A stretch of 64,000 nt of DNA from Phocaeicola vulgatus (GTDB lineage: Bacteria > Bacteroidota > Bacteroidia > Bacteroidales > Tannerellaceae), in NCBI GenBank assembly GCA_022009975.1, contig CP091733.1, positions 1,911,001-1,975,000 on the forward strand, given 5' to 3'. The position numbers and the translations under genes are program-made. Within the stretch, counting starts at the first letter, position 1. The number at the start of each line of letters is the position of its first letter. Shown here in pieces: positions 11,055 through 20,244 of the stretch. The notes under the pieces were generated by a model. The model did no database searches, was not told the DNA's origin, and worked only from the letters and a program-made list of their open reading frames with translations.

Positions 11055-12218
11055 TTATGACATCCTGTTTTTGTAGTCCTCATAGCCGAACTTACGAACC
11101 AAATGGAAACCTTCCCGGGGATTCCAAATGCCTATTGACGGGTGCGTCACTCCATTAAACATCGTTGTTTTCACCATTGTATAATGAATCATATCCCGGA
11201 AAACAATCTTATCTCCTATCGCCGGCTCTTTTCCTTCGTCAAAAGCCCAATCGCCATAGAAGTCTCCAGCCAAACAACTATTGCCGCCCATTCTCCAACG
11301 CTTCTCCCCTTCTTCCGGTTCATGCGCATCTAAGATAACCGGCTTGTAAGGCATCTCCAAGCAGTCAGGCATGTGGCAAGCAAACGACACATTCAAAAGC
11401 ATCGTATTGATTCCGCCATTGCTTACTTTATCCTCGACTGTCGCCACCAAACATCCGGTGTCCCACGTAAAAGCACTTCCGGGTTCCAATATCAATTGCA
11501 AATGGGGATATTTGCTTTGGAACTCGTTCAAGATACCAATTAATTCATCCTCGTCATAATCCTTATGTGTCATCAAGTGCCCACCACCCATGTTCAGCCA
11601 CTTGATTTGGGAAAAGAATTTGCCGAACCGTTTCTCTACTGCTGCCAAAGTCTGACGCAAATCATCGGGACGCGATTCGCACAAGGCATGGAAATGCAAT
11701 CCCTCTATTCCTTCAGGTAGCTCTTGCAAATCTTCCGCCAAGACGCCCAAGCGGGATCCCCGGTTACAAGGATTGTATAAATCTGTTTCGACCGTTGAAT
11801 ATTCGGGATTGACACGCAGCCCGCAAGAGACCTTTGCCGCATGGGCTTTGTCGGCATAACGGGAGTACTGTCCCAAGGAATTGAATGTGATATGGCTGCT
11901 CAAACTTAATATCTCGTCTATCTCCTCAGAAGTATAAACCGGAGCATAAGTGTGGGTCTTTTCTCCATACTCTTCATAAACAAGACGAGCCTCCGCCAAA
12001 GAACTGGCAGTGGCTCCATCGGAATGCTGCTTCAATACAGGGAAAATGCTCCACATGGCATTCGCCTTTAATGCAACGATGACATGCACCTTGGTAGACT
12101 TCCGCACCTTATCTATCACCTCCATATTGGAATCCAGCATGGATTCATGCAGCACATAACAAGGTGAAGGAATGGAAGAGAAATCCCATTCCTTCAACAA
12201 TTGTTCTTTATCTATCAT
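11055..12218 (-). CDS. nspC: Carboxynorspermidine/carboxyspermidine decarboxylase
   Basis: A PLP-dependent fold-III decarboxylase that removes the carboxyl group of carboxyspermidine, the last step of the alternative polyamine pathway. The PLP lysine lies in VALKANAMWS near residue 50. GLHFHALCESRPDD, WLNMGGGHL, LILEPGSAF and the catalytic-Cys region MGGNSCLAGD are all present. Its 387 residues match the family. The start codon overlaps the stop of the upstream dehydrogenase by 4 bp, so the two are translationally coupled and act in sequence. Confidence 0.92.
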   Translation of the reverse strand: MIDKEQLLKEWDFSSIPSPCYVLHESMLDSNMEVIDKVRKSTKVHVIVALKANAMWSIFPVLKQHSDGATASSLAEARLVYEEYGEKTHTYAPVYTSEEIDEILSLSSHITFNSLGQYSRYADKAHAAKVSCGLRVNPEYSTVETDLYNPCNRGSRLGVLAEDLQELPEGIEGLHFHALCESRPDDLRQTLAAVEKRFGKFFSQIKWLNMGGGHLMTHKDYDEDELIGILNEFQSKYPHLQLILEPGSAFTWDTGCLVATVEDKVSNGGINTMLLNVSFACHMPDCLEMPYKPVILDAHEPEEGEKRWRMGGNSCLAGDFYGDWAFDEGKEPAIGDKIVFRDMIHYTMVKTTMFNGVTHPSIGIWNPREGFHLVRKFGYEDYKNRMS

Positions 12219-13405
12219 ACTTCCAAGTCTATATCAAACTTCTCAACCCAAGGCAATCCTTGTTCGCCTAATTCAGCCAAAAATGGATCCGGGTCGAATT
12301 GCTCGACATTATAAACTCCTGCGCCTTTCCATAATCCACGGACAAACATAGCTGCTCCCAAAGCTGCCGGAACACCTGTTGTATAACTTACAGCTTGGGT
12401 TCCTGTCTCTTTGTAAGCCTTCTCGTGGTCGCAGTTATTATATATGTAATATGTACGTTCTTTTCCATCCTTGATACCACGGATACGGCAACCAATAGAA
12501 GTTTCACCGTGATAATTGGAACCTAACGATTTAGGATCAGGCAACACTGCTTTCAAGAACTGAAGCGGAACAATCTTTACGCCGTTGTAATCCACTTCGT
12601 CAATACGAGCCATTCCTATATCCTGGATTACTCTCAAATGGGTCAAGTACTCTTGTCCGAATGTCATCCAGAAACGGGCACGCTTCAAAGTCGGGTAATT
12701 CTTCACCAAAGATTCCAATTCTTCGTGGTAGAGCAAATAAGAATCCCTTTTTCCAATGTTAGGATAAGTCAAATCCTTGTGAATCTCCAACGGTCCGGTT
12801 TTCACCCATTCACCATTCTCATAAAAACGTCCGTTCTGAGTAATCTCACGGATATTGATTTCCGGATTAAAGTTGGTTGCAAACGCTTTGCCGTGGTTGC
12901 CAGCGTTGCAGTCCACGATATCCAAATAATGGATTTCATCAAAATAATGCTTAGCCGCATAAGCCGTGAAAATTGCAGACACACCCGGGTCGAAGCCGCA
13001 TCCCAAAATAGCAGTCAAGCCCTTCTCCTTGAAGCGATCCTGATAAGCCCATTGCCAGCTGTATTCAAAATGAGCCTCATCTTTCGGTTCGTAGTTTGCA
13101 GTATCCAAGTAATTGACACCGCATTCCAAACAAGCGTCCATGATGGTCAAATCTTGATAAGGCAACGCTACATTAATTACTATTTCCGGCTTGAAAGAGC
13201 GCATCAAAGCTACCAAATCCTCTACTTTGTCCGCATCCACTTGAGCCGTTTGTATCCGGTCACCTCCGATAGCAGCCGCTATTTGGTCACATTTTGATTT
13301 CGTACGGCTTGCCAACATAATGTCGGTAAAAACCGGGTTCTTCGCTACTTTATGTGCGACAACGGTACCTACGCCTCCGGCACCAATAATTAAAACTTTA
13401 GACAT
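12215..13405 (-). CDS. Carboxynorspermidine dehydrogenase (saccharopine dehydrogenase family)
   Basis: This enzyme condenses aspartate semialdehyde with a diamine to form the carboxy-polyamine that NspC decarboxylates. The N-terminal Rossmann fold begins MSKVLIIGAGGVGTVVAHKV. Further family motifs are ALPYQDLTIMDACLECGVNYLDTANYEP, in which the run VNYLDTANYEP is diagnostic, and LGCGFDPGVSAIF. I choose the ATG directly before SKVLIIG; a longer in-frame extension upstream lacks support. The coupling to nspC gives the functional assignment, since plain saccharopine dehydrogenases share the fold. Confidence 0.9.
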   Translation of the reverse strand: MSKVLIIGAGGVGTVVAHKVAKNPVFTDIMLASRTKSKCDQIAAAIGGDRIQTAQVDADKVEDLVALMRSFKPEIVINVALPYQDLTIMDACLECGVNYLDTANYEPKDEAHFEYSWQWAYQDRFKEKGLTAILGCGFDPGVSAIFTAYAAKHYFDEIHYLDIVDCNAGNHGKAFATNFNPEINIREITQNGRFYENGEWVKTGPLEIHKDLTYPNIGKRDSYLLYHEELESLVKNYPTLKRARFWMTFGQEYLTHLRVIQDIGMARIDEVDYNGVKIVPLQFLKAVLPDPKSLGSNYHGETSIGCRIRGIKDGKERTYYIYNNCDHEKAYKETGTQAVSYTTGVPAALGAAMFVRGLWKGAGVYNVEQFDPDPFLAELGEQGLPWVEKFDIDLEV

Positions 13406-13743
13406 TGAAATTATTAGTCTGTTAAATTTGCAGAGTACAAAACGAGGACTCTGCGGACTCACAAGTATGCTTAATTATTTTGCGGGGTGAAATTACTATT
13501 ATTTCCCGACATGACCATAAAAAAGCACAAGGAAATTCTTTTTTCACCAAAATAAGCGCATATCAAACCACTCAATCCTGAAAACAAATTCCACGTTATA
13601 TTTTTTAAGGAAGAATGTTCTAATATTTAATTAATATACTTTACCTTTGCGATTTATTCATAGTTTCCAAAAGCATTTACAGCTTTCATACTATAAATCC
13701 AGAGGTCGAGAGACCTTGCCAACACATTGATAAGTAAATTAGA
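13406..13743. other. Divergent intergenic region before the inositol-lipid operon
   Basis: 338 bp without a supported gene. It is AT-rich, holds the divergent promoters and leader regions, and contains no inositol-phosphate synthase gene. Confidence 0.6.
13642..13650 (+). promoter_or_regulatory. Bacteroidetes -7 element (TACCTTTGC)
   Basis: Matches the TAnnTTTG consensus used by the Bacteroidetes main sigma factor. It lies about 95 bp before the first gene of the phospholipid/inositol operon. Confidence 0.6.
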
Positions 13744-14222
13744 ATGAAAAACGTCTCAACAATTCATAAGATAGTCGCAACCGGATTCGGATCGGGCTAT
13801 TCACCAATCGCCCCAGGTACAGCAGGAGCAGCTTTAGCAGTCATACTTTGGTATGTTGCCTCCCTTTTCATTTCTCACGCGTATCTTACCGGAGCGACGT
13901 TGTTATGCGTGATTGTGTTCACGTGGTGGGGAATCATCGCATCTTCCGCTGTTGAAAAATATGGGGAGAAGACCCGTCAAGAGTGGTGATAGACGAAATG
14001 GTGGGTGTTTGGATTCCCTTGCTTGCCGTTCCCGACAACGATTATAAATATGGCTATGCTTTGGCAGCTTTCATCCTGTTTCGCCTGTTTGACATATTCA
14101 AACCTTTGGGCATCCGCCGGATGGAAGATTTCAAAGGCGGTGTAGGCATCATGATGGATGATATCTTATCCGGCATTTACAGTTTAATCATCTTATTCAT
14201 TGTCCGATGCATTGCCGGTTGA
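13744..14222 (+). CDS. PgpA-family phosphatase, first gene of inositol-lipid operon (one frameshift)
   Basis: Small membrane phosphatase related to phosphatidylglycerophosphatase A. It shows ATGFGSGYSPIAPGTAG near the N-terminus, then hydrophobic helices, then VVIDEMVGVWIPL and FDIFKPLGIRRMEDFKGG, which are the family's signature acidic motifs. The frame slips near 13965, just before VVIDEMVG. In Bacteroides thetaiotaomicron a PgpA-like enzyme in the BT_1522-1526 cluster dephosphorylates phosphatidylinositol phosphate. With the same neighbours here, I infer that substrate over phosphatidylglycerol phosphate. Confidence 0.78.
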
Positions 14223-14227
14223 CCCAC

Positions 14228-14716
14228 ATGCTAAAAAGAGGCTTCCACAAAGATGGGATTTTCATGTTCCTTCGCGCCCAGTTCTCCTCACAGATATCCA
14301 GCGTGACCGACTTCCTTGTCACCATCCTGTGCGCGAAGCTATTCCATATATATTATGTATATGCAACGGGAATCGGATCCATCGTCGGGGGAATCGTCAA
14401 CTGCTTCATCAATTACTATTGGACATTCAAAGCGAAAGATTGCAAGAAGAAATATGTCGTCATCAAATATGTCCTTGTTTGGATTGGCAGTTTCTTCCTC
14501 AACACTTGGGGTGTCTACCTCATGACTGAATCCATCCAAAGTTTGCCTTGGGTCCAAGAGACTTTGTCCCATTTCTTCGACGATATATTTTTAATCAGCA
14601 AGCTATTTGTATCTTTGCTGGTCGGTTGGGTCTGGAATTACAATATGCATCGCATTTTCGTCTATAAAGACTGCAAAATAAGAAGGCCTTTGCGGAGAAA
14701 GCAAAAGAGCCAATGA
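14228..14716 (+). CDS. GtrA-like membrane protein
   Basis: About 162 residues with four predicted membrane segments (VTDFLVTILCAKLFHIYYV, GIGSIVGGIVNCFINYY, a third around YVLVWIGSFFLNTW, a fourth around LFVSLLVGWVWNY). The NYYWTFK and WVWNYNMHRIFVYK signatures are typical of GtrA, a family linked to lipid-linked sugar or phospholipid translocation. I choose the ATG at MLKRGFHK, after the upstream stop; an earlier ATG overlaps the preceding gene by 16 bp. It lies between two phospholipid enzymes in one operon, which suggests a role in moving or handling the inositol lipid. Confidence 0.78.
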   Translation: MLKRGFHKDGIFMFLRAQFSSQISSVTDFLVTILCAKLFHIYYVYATGIGSIVGGIVNCFINYYWTFKAKDCKKKYVVIKYVLVWIGSFFLNTWGVYLMTESIQSLPWVQETLSHFFDDIFLISKLFVSLLVGWVWNYNMHRIFVYKDCKIRRPLRRKQKSQ

Positions 14717-14770
14717 CAAACAAAAGCAATTAAACAGAATAGAATAACAGAAAAACAAAATAGAACTGAT

Positions 14771-15454
14771 ATGAGTTTTAAAACGACAAGGGATTGGTTG
14801 CAACAGACCATCTACAAAATCATCGCACCCATCGTGCATGGAATGATTAAAATCGGCATCACGCCTAATGTCATTACGGCAACCGGATTAGTGTTGAACA
14901 TTGTTGCCGCTTGTGTTTTCATTTATGGCGGCCTTCATGCCCAGGCAGACGACTACTCTTATGTCGGCTGGGGAGGAGCCATCATCTTATTTGCCGGGCT
15001 ATTCGACATGATGGACGGCCAAGTGGCACGAATCGGCAATATGAAATCCTCTTTCGGGGCTTTGTTCGACTCTGTCCTCGACCGCTACAGCGAGTTGTTC
15101 ACCTTTTTCGGCATCTGCTCCTATTTGACCCTCCACAATTACACCTTTGAAGCGATTGTGGCATTCGTTGCTTTGATAGGATCGTTGATGGTCAGCTATG
15201 TCCGGGCACGTGCCGAAGGATTGGGAATCGAATGCAAAGTGGGTTTGATGCAACGCCCGGAGCGTGTTGTGCTGACCAGCTTGGGTGCTGTTTGTTGCGG
15301 GCTTTATGCCCATTTCGCAGGCGGGAATCCGGCATTCAATCCTATTTGGGTATTAACAGTTCCATTGCTATTCGTGGCTGTATTCTCCAACATCACCGCT
15401 TTCGGCCGTTTGAAACACTGCTACAAGGTGATGAAAACGATGGATAACAAATAA
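14771..15454 (+). CDS. CDP-alcohol phosphatidyltransferase, candidate phosphatidylinositol-phosphate synthase
   Basis: The catalytic CDP-alcohol signature is intact: D-M-M-DGQVAR, then GALFDSVLD with the three aspartates (near residues 81-105), set among about six hydrophobic helices. The family transfers phosphatidyl from CDP-diacylglycerol to an alcohol. The surrounding PgpA, GtrA and Aur1-like genes match the inositol-lipid cluster of B. thetaiotaomicron, where the corresponding enzyme makes phosphatidylinositol phosphate. Phosphatidylglycerophosphate synthase is the main alternative. The next gene starts 12 bp after the stop. Confidence 0.8.
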   Translation: MSFKTTRDWLQQTIYKIIAPIVHGMIKIGITPNVITATGLVLNIVAACVFIYGGLHAQADDYSYVGWGGAIILFAGLFDMMDGQVARIGNMKSSFGALFDSVLDRYSELFTFFGICSYLTLHNYTFEAIVAFVALIGSLMVSYVRARAEGLGIECKVGLMQRPERVVLTSLGAVCCGLYAHFAGGNPAFNPIWVLTVPLLFVAVFSNITAFGRLKHCYKVMKTMDNK

Positions 15455-15466
15455 AGGGCGAAAGAT

Positions 15467-16390
15467 ATGACTTTACCAACCCGTAAAGAGACAAGAAGCG
15501 TCCTTATCGGCACTCTCCTTTTCTTCCTGCTGACAGGTATATTCCTCGGGATTCGTCCGGAACACATCTACTTGATGGGATTGTTTCTGTTTCTTTTCTT
15601 TGCCAGCTCCTTTACCCGGAAATTGGCAATCGCCTTGATCCCATTCATGATATTCGGCATATCATACGACTGGATGCGCCTTATCCCCAACTACGAAGTC
15701 AATCCTATTGACGTGAAAGGATTGTACGAAGCCGAAAAGGCGCTGTTCGGCATCCAAAGTGAAGGGCAAATAGTCACCCCGAACGAATATTTCGCCATCC
15801 ACAACTGGAAGGTGATGGATTTCCTTTCCGGCATCTTCTACCTCTGTTGGGTGCCGGTTCCTATATTGTTCGGCGTTTGGCTCTATTTCAAGGGCGAACG
15901 AGAGCTCTATTTGCGTTTGGCATTGGTATTCCTGTTTGTCAACCTCATCGGATTCGCAGGATATTATATCCATCCGGCAGCTCCGCCCTGGTATGTCATG
16001 CTCCACGGATTCGAGCCTGTGCTCAACACTCCGGGGGAAACTGCAGGGCTTGCACGTTTCGACGCTGTGACCGGCTTGGAGATTTTCGGATCGATATACA
16101 GCCGCAACGCCAATGTATTTGCCGCAGTGCCCTCGTTGCATTCCGCTTATATGGTCATCCCTTTATATTACGCCATCAAGGGCAAAAGCCATCCTTTGCT
16201 CATCGGGCTGTTCGCAGTCATATTGGTCGGCATTTGGTTCACTGCAGTCTATACGGCGCACCACTATTTGATTGATGTCCTCTTAGGCATCGCCTGTGCC
16301 CTTGTCGGCATCTTCGTATTTGAAAAAATATTACTGAGGACAAAATGGTTCAGCAAATTCTTTAATACTTATTATGGTTACATTCGATAA
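15467..16390 (+). CDS. PAP2/Aur1-like inositolphosphotransferase
   Basis: A 307-residue multi-pass membrane protein with the PAP2 catalytic triad motifs: GYYIHPAAPPWY, VPSLHSAYMV and YTAHHYLIDVLLG, where the two His and the Asp form the active site. This arrangement is that of Aur1/Ipt1-like inositolphosphoryl-ceramide synthases rather than simple phosphatases. In Bacteroides the equivalent enzyme moves phosphoinositol onto ceramide. As the last gene of the operon it would complete inositol sphingolipid synthesis. The frame is intact. Confidence 0.8.
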   Translation: MTLPTRKETRSVLIGTLLFFLLTGIFLGIRPEHIYLMGLFLFLFFASSFTRKLAIALIPFMIFGISYDWMRLIPNYEVNPIDVKGLYEAEKALFGIQSEGQIVTPNEYFAIHNWKVMDFLSGIFYLCWVPVPILFGVWLYFKGERELYLRLALVFLFVNLIGFAGYYIHPAAPPWYVMLHGFEPVLNTPGETAGLARFDAVTGLEIFGSIYSRNANVFAAVPSLHSAYMVIPLYYAIKGKSHPLLIGLFAVILVGIWFTAVYTAHHYLIDVLLGIACALVGIFVFEKILLRTKWFSKFFNTYYGYIR

Positions 16391-16400
16391 CTATTCTAAT

Positions 16401-16417
16401 TAATTTTGTATATTTGC
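16401..16417 (+). promoter_or_regulatory. Tandem -7 elements before mdh
   Basis: TAATTTTG overlaps the start of TATATTTGC, giving two adjacent matches to the Bacteroidetes -7 consensus about 90 bp before mdh. The leader that follows has an AAGGA/TCCTT stem and an AT-rich ribosome entry region, in keeping with strong expression. Confidence 0.5.
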
Positions 16418-16506
16418 CCAAAAATCAAGGGAGCAGGAGGGGAAGGATGTAAAAACTCCTTCTTTTACTGTTTTATTTTTAAAGAATAACTAAATACTTA
16501 AGTGTT

Positions 16507-17508
16507 ATGAAATTTGTAACAAACGAAAAGCTTACTATTGTTGGTGCTGCCGGTATGATCGGTTCTAACATGGCTCAGACTGCTATTATGATGGGCTTGA
16601 CTCCTAACATCTGTCTGTACGACCCGTATGCTCCGGGTTTGGAAGGTGTTGCAGAAGAATTATTCCACTGCGGTTTTGAAGGTGTAAACGTCACTTTCAC
16701 TTCTGACATCAAAGAGGCATTGACAGGTGCTAAATATATCGTTAACTCCGGTGGAGCTGCTCGTAAGGCTGGTATGACTCGTGAAGACTTGTTGAAAGGC
16801 AACGCTGCAATTGCTGAAGAATTCGGTAAGAACGTTAAGGCTTATTGCCCGGATGTTAAACACATCGTTGTTATCTTCAACCCGGCTGATATCACTGGTT
16901 TGATTACATTGCTTTACTCAGGCTTGAAACCTTCACAGGTTACAACTTTGGCTGCTTTGGACTCTACTCGTCTTCGCAGCGAATTGGCAAAACATTTCAA
17001 AGTTGCTTTGGATGCTGTTGAAAACTGCCGCACATACGGTGGCCACGGCGAACAAATGGCTGTATTTGCTTCTACTGCCAAAGTTAATGGCAAACCATTG
17101 ACTGACATCATCGGCACAGACGAATTGACAAAAGAACAGTGGGCTGAAATCCAGCAGAAGGTTACTAAGGGTGGTGCTAACATCATCGCTTTGCGTGGCC
17201 GTTCTTCTTTCCAGAGCCCGTCTTACGTTTCTATCGAAATGATCGGTGCTGCTATGGGTGGTAAAGCATTCCGTTGGCCAGCTGGTACATACGTATCTAA
17301 CGACAAGTATGACCACATCATGATGGCTTGGGAAACTGCTATCACTGCTGATGGTTGCCATTGCGCTTCTTTGAACGGAACACCAGAAGAACAAGCTGCT
17401 TTGGATAAGAGCTACGCTCACTTGTGTGAATTGCGTGACGAAGTTATCGCTATGGGCGTTCTTCCTGCAGTTTCTGAATGGAACAAATTGAATCCGAATA
17501 TCAAATAA
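16507..17508 (+). CDS. mdh: Malate dehydrogenase
   Basis: Oxidises malate to oxaloacetate with NAD. The Rossmann motif LTIVGAAGMIGSNMAQ opens the protein. IVNSGGAARKAGMTREDLL carries the substrate-binding arginines, and YGGHGEQMAV holds the catalytic His. The length of 333 residues is normal. Codon use is strongly biased (Ala mostly GCT, Asn mostly AAC) compared with neighbours, as in highly expressed genes. It is monocistronic: a promoter precedes it and a strong hairpin follows. Confidence 0.95.
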   Translation: MKFVTNEKLTIVGAAGMIGSNMAQTAIMMGLTPNICLYDPYAPGLEGVAEELFHCGFEGVNVTFTSDIKEALTGAKYIVNSGGAARKAGMTREDLLKGNAAIAEEFGKNVKAYCPDVKHIVVIFNPADITGLITLLYSGLKPSQVTTLAALDSTRLRSELAKHFKVALDAVENCRTYGGHGEQMAVFASTAKVNGKPLTDIIGTDELTKEQWAEIQQKVTKGGANIIALRGRSSFQSPSYVSIEMIGAAMGGKAFRWPAGTYVSNDKYDHIMMAWETAITADGCHCASLNGTPEEQAALDKSYAHLCELRDEVIAMGVLPAVSEWNKLNPNIK

Positions 17509-17529
17509 TTAAGGGTTTATAAAATAATA

Positions 17530-17571
17530 AAAGGGGCTGTGTCAAAACAATTGTTTTGGTGCAGCCCCTTT
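17530..17571 (+). terminator. Hairpin after mdh
   Basis: AAAGGGGCTG pairs perfectly with CAGCCCCTTT, and an inner CAAAACAATTGTTTTG adds a second palindrome. It lies 22 bp past the mdh stop. It is the sister of the hairpin after secA (4653-4694). Confidence 0.65.
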
Positions 17572-17573
17572 AA

Positions 17574-17680
17574 GGTGTATCAGAATTAGTAAAATGCAAG
17601 AAACCGGCAGGAGTTTACTGATGTAAATGACGGAGATTGAATTCCGAAAGCGACGAAGCGGTTTGCAATTATGAAACACC
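17574..17680. repeat. Dispersed palindromic-ended repeat, copy a
   Basis: The ends GGTGTATCA and TGAAACACC are near-complements. Inside, CAGAATTAGTAAAATGC near one end and CGAAGCGGTTTGCAATTATG near the other are shared with the copies at 19388-19462 and 41475-41520. Confidence 0.6.
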
Positions 17681-17710
17681 GACTTTTTATGCTAACACTA
17701 ACTTACCGAA

Positions 17711-19353
17711 ATGGGATTATTCATAAAAAAGCCATTGGCTGAATTGATAAGCGAAGCCAACGAAACAGGCAACAAATCACTCAAAAGAGTCCTCGGTCCT
17801 TTAAGCTTGGTCGCATTAGGCGTAGGCGTTATCATCGGGGCTGGACTTTTCTCCATCACCGGGGCTGTCGCAGCCAACTACACAGGTGCGGCTATCACCC
17901 TCTCTTTTATCATCGCAGCTTTGGGCTGCTGCTTTGCGGCATTATGTTATGCGGAATTTGCCTCAATGATTCCGGTAGCCGGAAGTGCTTATACCTATTC
18001 TTATGCAACCATGGGCGAATTGATTGCTTGGATTATCGGTTGGGATTTGGTATTGGAGTATTGCGTGGCAGCTACGACCGTCAGCATCAGCTGGAGCCGT
18101 TATTTGATAGTCTTTTTGGACGGCTTCGGGTTTGAGTTGCCGCAAGCCTTGACTGCCTGTCCGTGGGATGGCGGGATTGTGAACATTCCAGCTTTCCTGA
18201 TTGTCGTCATCATGAGTCTTTCCTGATACGGGGAACGGAAGGCAGTTCCATATTCAATGGAATCATTGTATTCCTGAAAGTGGCAGTTGTCCTGACTTTC
18301 GTCATTTTAGGATGGAAATATATCCGTGCGGAGAATTACACTCCTTACCTTCCTGCCAATACCGGCACATTAGGAGAGTTTGGCTTTTCCGGAATATTGA
18401 GAGGTGCCGCCATTGTATTCTTTGCCTTTCTCGGTTTCGATGCAGTCAGCACTGCCGCACAAGAGACAAAGAACCCCAAACGGGATATGCCGATTGGAAT
18501 CTTGATGTCGCTTGTCGTTTGTACTGTCCTTTATATCCTCTTCGCACATGTCATGACTGGTGTTGTACACTATTCCGCCTTTGAAGGGCATAACGGGATA
18601 GCTCCAGTGGCTATTGCCATCAACCACATGGGAAATGCAGATGCTAACGGAATCATCCAACCCGACTATCCTTGGATGAACCGAGCCATTGTCTTGGCGA
18701 TCCTGTTCGGTTATTGTTCAGTCATCATGGTTACCCTGTTAGGGCAAAGCCGCGTTTTCTTGAGCATGAGCAAAGACGGATTGTTACCTCCACTCTTCTC
18801 ACACATCCACCAAAAGTACCGGACACCGGCAAGGAGCAACCTGCTATTCATGGTATTGGTGGGATTGCTGGCTGCTTTTGTCCCGGCAAGTGTAGCAGGA
18901 GAAATGTGCAGCATCGGTACGCTTTTCGCCTTCACATTGGTGTGTGCTGGCGTATTGATTGTCCGCAAGACCATGCCTGATGCGCCACGTTCATTCAAAA
19001 CGCCTTGGGTTCCGTTTGTGCCCATAGCAGGAATCGTCACCTGCCTCATCATGATGGTTTTCCTTCCTGCCGACACATGGATTCGCCTGGTTATATGGAT
19101 GCTAATCGGATTGGACATTTATGTCAATTATGGCATCAAGCACAGCAAATTGGAGCACATGCAAGCACATCGGAAAGGGGAATCCGTACTTAACCTGATT
19201 GCCATCCTCCTTTCTGTACTTTGCGTAATCACCGGACTTTGGCACCAACAGACTGTAGGATGGAATGAGAGTCATACTTTGCTGATTATCTCGTTCCTAT
19301 TCGCCTTCACCCATTTGGCTTATTACTTGAAGCGCATGAGGAAACGGCAATAG
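17711..19353 (+). CDS. APC-family amino acid permease (one frameshift)
   Basis: Inner-membrane amino-acid carrier with about 12 helices. GVGVIIGAGLFSITGAVAA in helix 1 is the family's unwound substrate-binding segment. Later segments include AIVFFAFLGFDAVSTAAQET and MSKDGLLPPLFSHIHQKYRTP, typical of cationic-amino-acid-transporter-like members. The frame slips near 18220 (IMSLLLIRGTEGSS is restored by one base). The substrate cannot be stated. It stands alone between two copies of the same intergenic repeat. Confidence 0.85.
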
Positions 19354-19387
19354 CGCAGCCAAATGAGTAATTGTTTCAATTAACAGG

Positions 19388-19462
19388 TACGTCAGAATTA
19401 GTAAAATGCGAGGCTCTGGGGGGAAGACCGAAAGCAACGAAGCAGTTTGCAATTATGACGTA
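19388..19462. repeat. Dispersed palindromic-ended repeat, copy b
   Basis: The ends are TACGTCA and TGACGTA, perfect complements that differ in sequence from copy a. The conserved interior CAGAATTAGTAAAATGC and GAAGCAGTTTGCAATTATG is retained. It lies between convergent genes. Confidence 0.6.
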
Positions 19463-19464
19463 TC

Positions 19465-20154
19465 TTATATATTCTTGATACGACGAATCAACTCCTCCCC
19501 CAAAGCCGTCTTATCCTCAATATGTTTCAACACAGCCTTCACGAAAGTATTACTCTCGAAATCACCACGCACCTGTTCAAAATCTTGTCGCATTTCATCT
19601 TGCGATCCATCCACACCAAATCCAGTCTTAGAAGAGAGGGAGAATTCTTTCTTGGCATCTTCATACACCATCTTGTCCAATCCCACTACAGCTTCCTGCC
19701 AAGATTTCACGATGCGAATCACGTCTTGCGCAGTAATGGTTTCCGGATTTACGCCATAAAATTCCTGAATCTTATGATAAGCCCACGTCCATTCGTAGGT
19801 ATAATAATTCTCGTGCATCTCTGCAAAGCAAGCGTTTATGGATTTCAAACGGTTAACAGTGCCGTCCTCTATTCCATCCAACAGACAATCTATCTCACTC
19901 TTCGGGGCAATCAGTCCGGAAACATCCACCCATTCTCCCACTCCGATTTCCGTATCGGGCTTTAAACGTTGACGAATCTCCTCATTGCTTTTAAAATCAA
20001 TCTCCTCCAATCGTTTGATAATCGAATTACCCAAGAACTTATTAATGGCTATTTCATATAAACGGATGCCATTATTCAAGGATGAATTCTTGATTTTGGC
20101 ACTCTGGTACGAGTAAATCTCCGAAATCTCTCCGATTACTTCGGAATTACCACG
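19465..20154 (-). pseudogene. 3' fragment of a DUF4954 gene
   Basis: The open part reads GNSEVIGEISEIYSYQSAKI, then NSSLNNGIRLYEIAINKFLG, through to GEELIRRIKNI. I recognise this as the C-terminal third of DUF4954 proteins, large Bacteroidetes proteins of about 650 residues with a hexapeptide-like fold and no settled function. Upstream of the GN residues the frame runs straight into an 80-bp palindromic repeat, and the aldo/keto reductase gene starts its 3' end 30 bp beyond. The N-terminal two thirds is nowhere in the window, so this is a real truncation, unlike the single-base slips elsewhere. Confidence 0.65.
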
Positions 20155-20214
20155 TCCTTAAAACGGTGTTAAAACAGCATTTAAACAGTGTTTTACCACC
20201 GTTTTTACGATGGA
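20136..20214. repeat. ~80-bp repeat, left copy flanking the reductase cassette
   Basis: Begins TTACTTCGGAATTACCAC, then a palindrome-like AAAACGGTGTTAAAACAG / ACAGTGTTTTACCACCGTTT. It is about 88% identical by eye and in the same orientation as 26195-26274. Its first bases form part of the truncated DUF4954 reading frame. Confidence 0.7.
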
Positions 20215-20244
20215 TAAGCGATCACATCTCAGGACACAGTGTCT

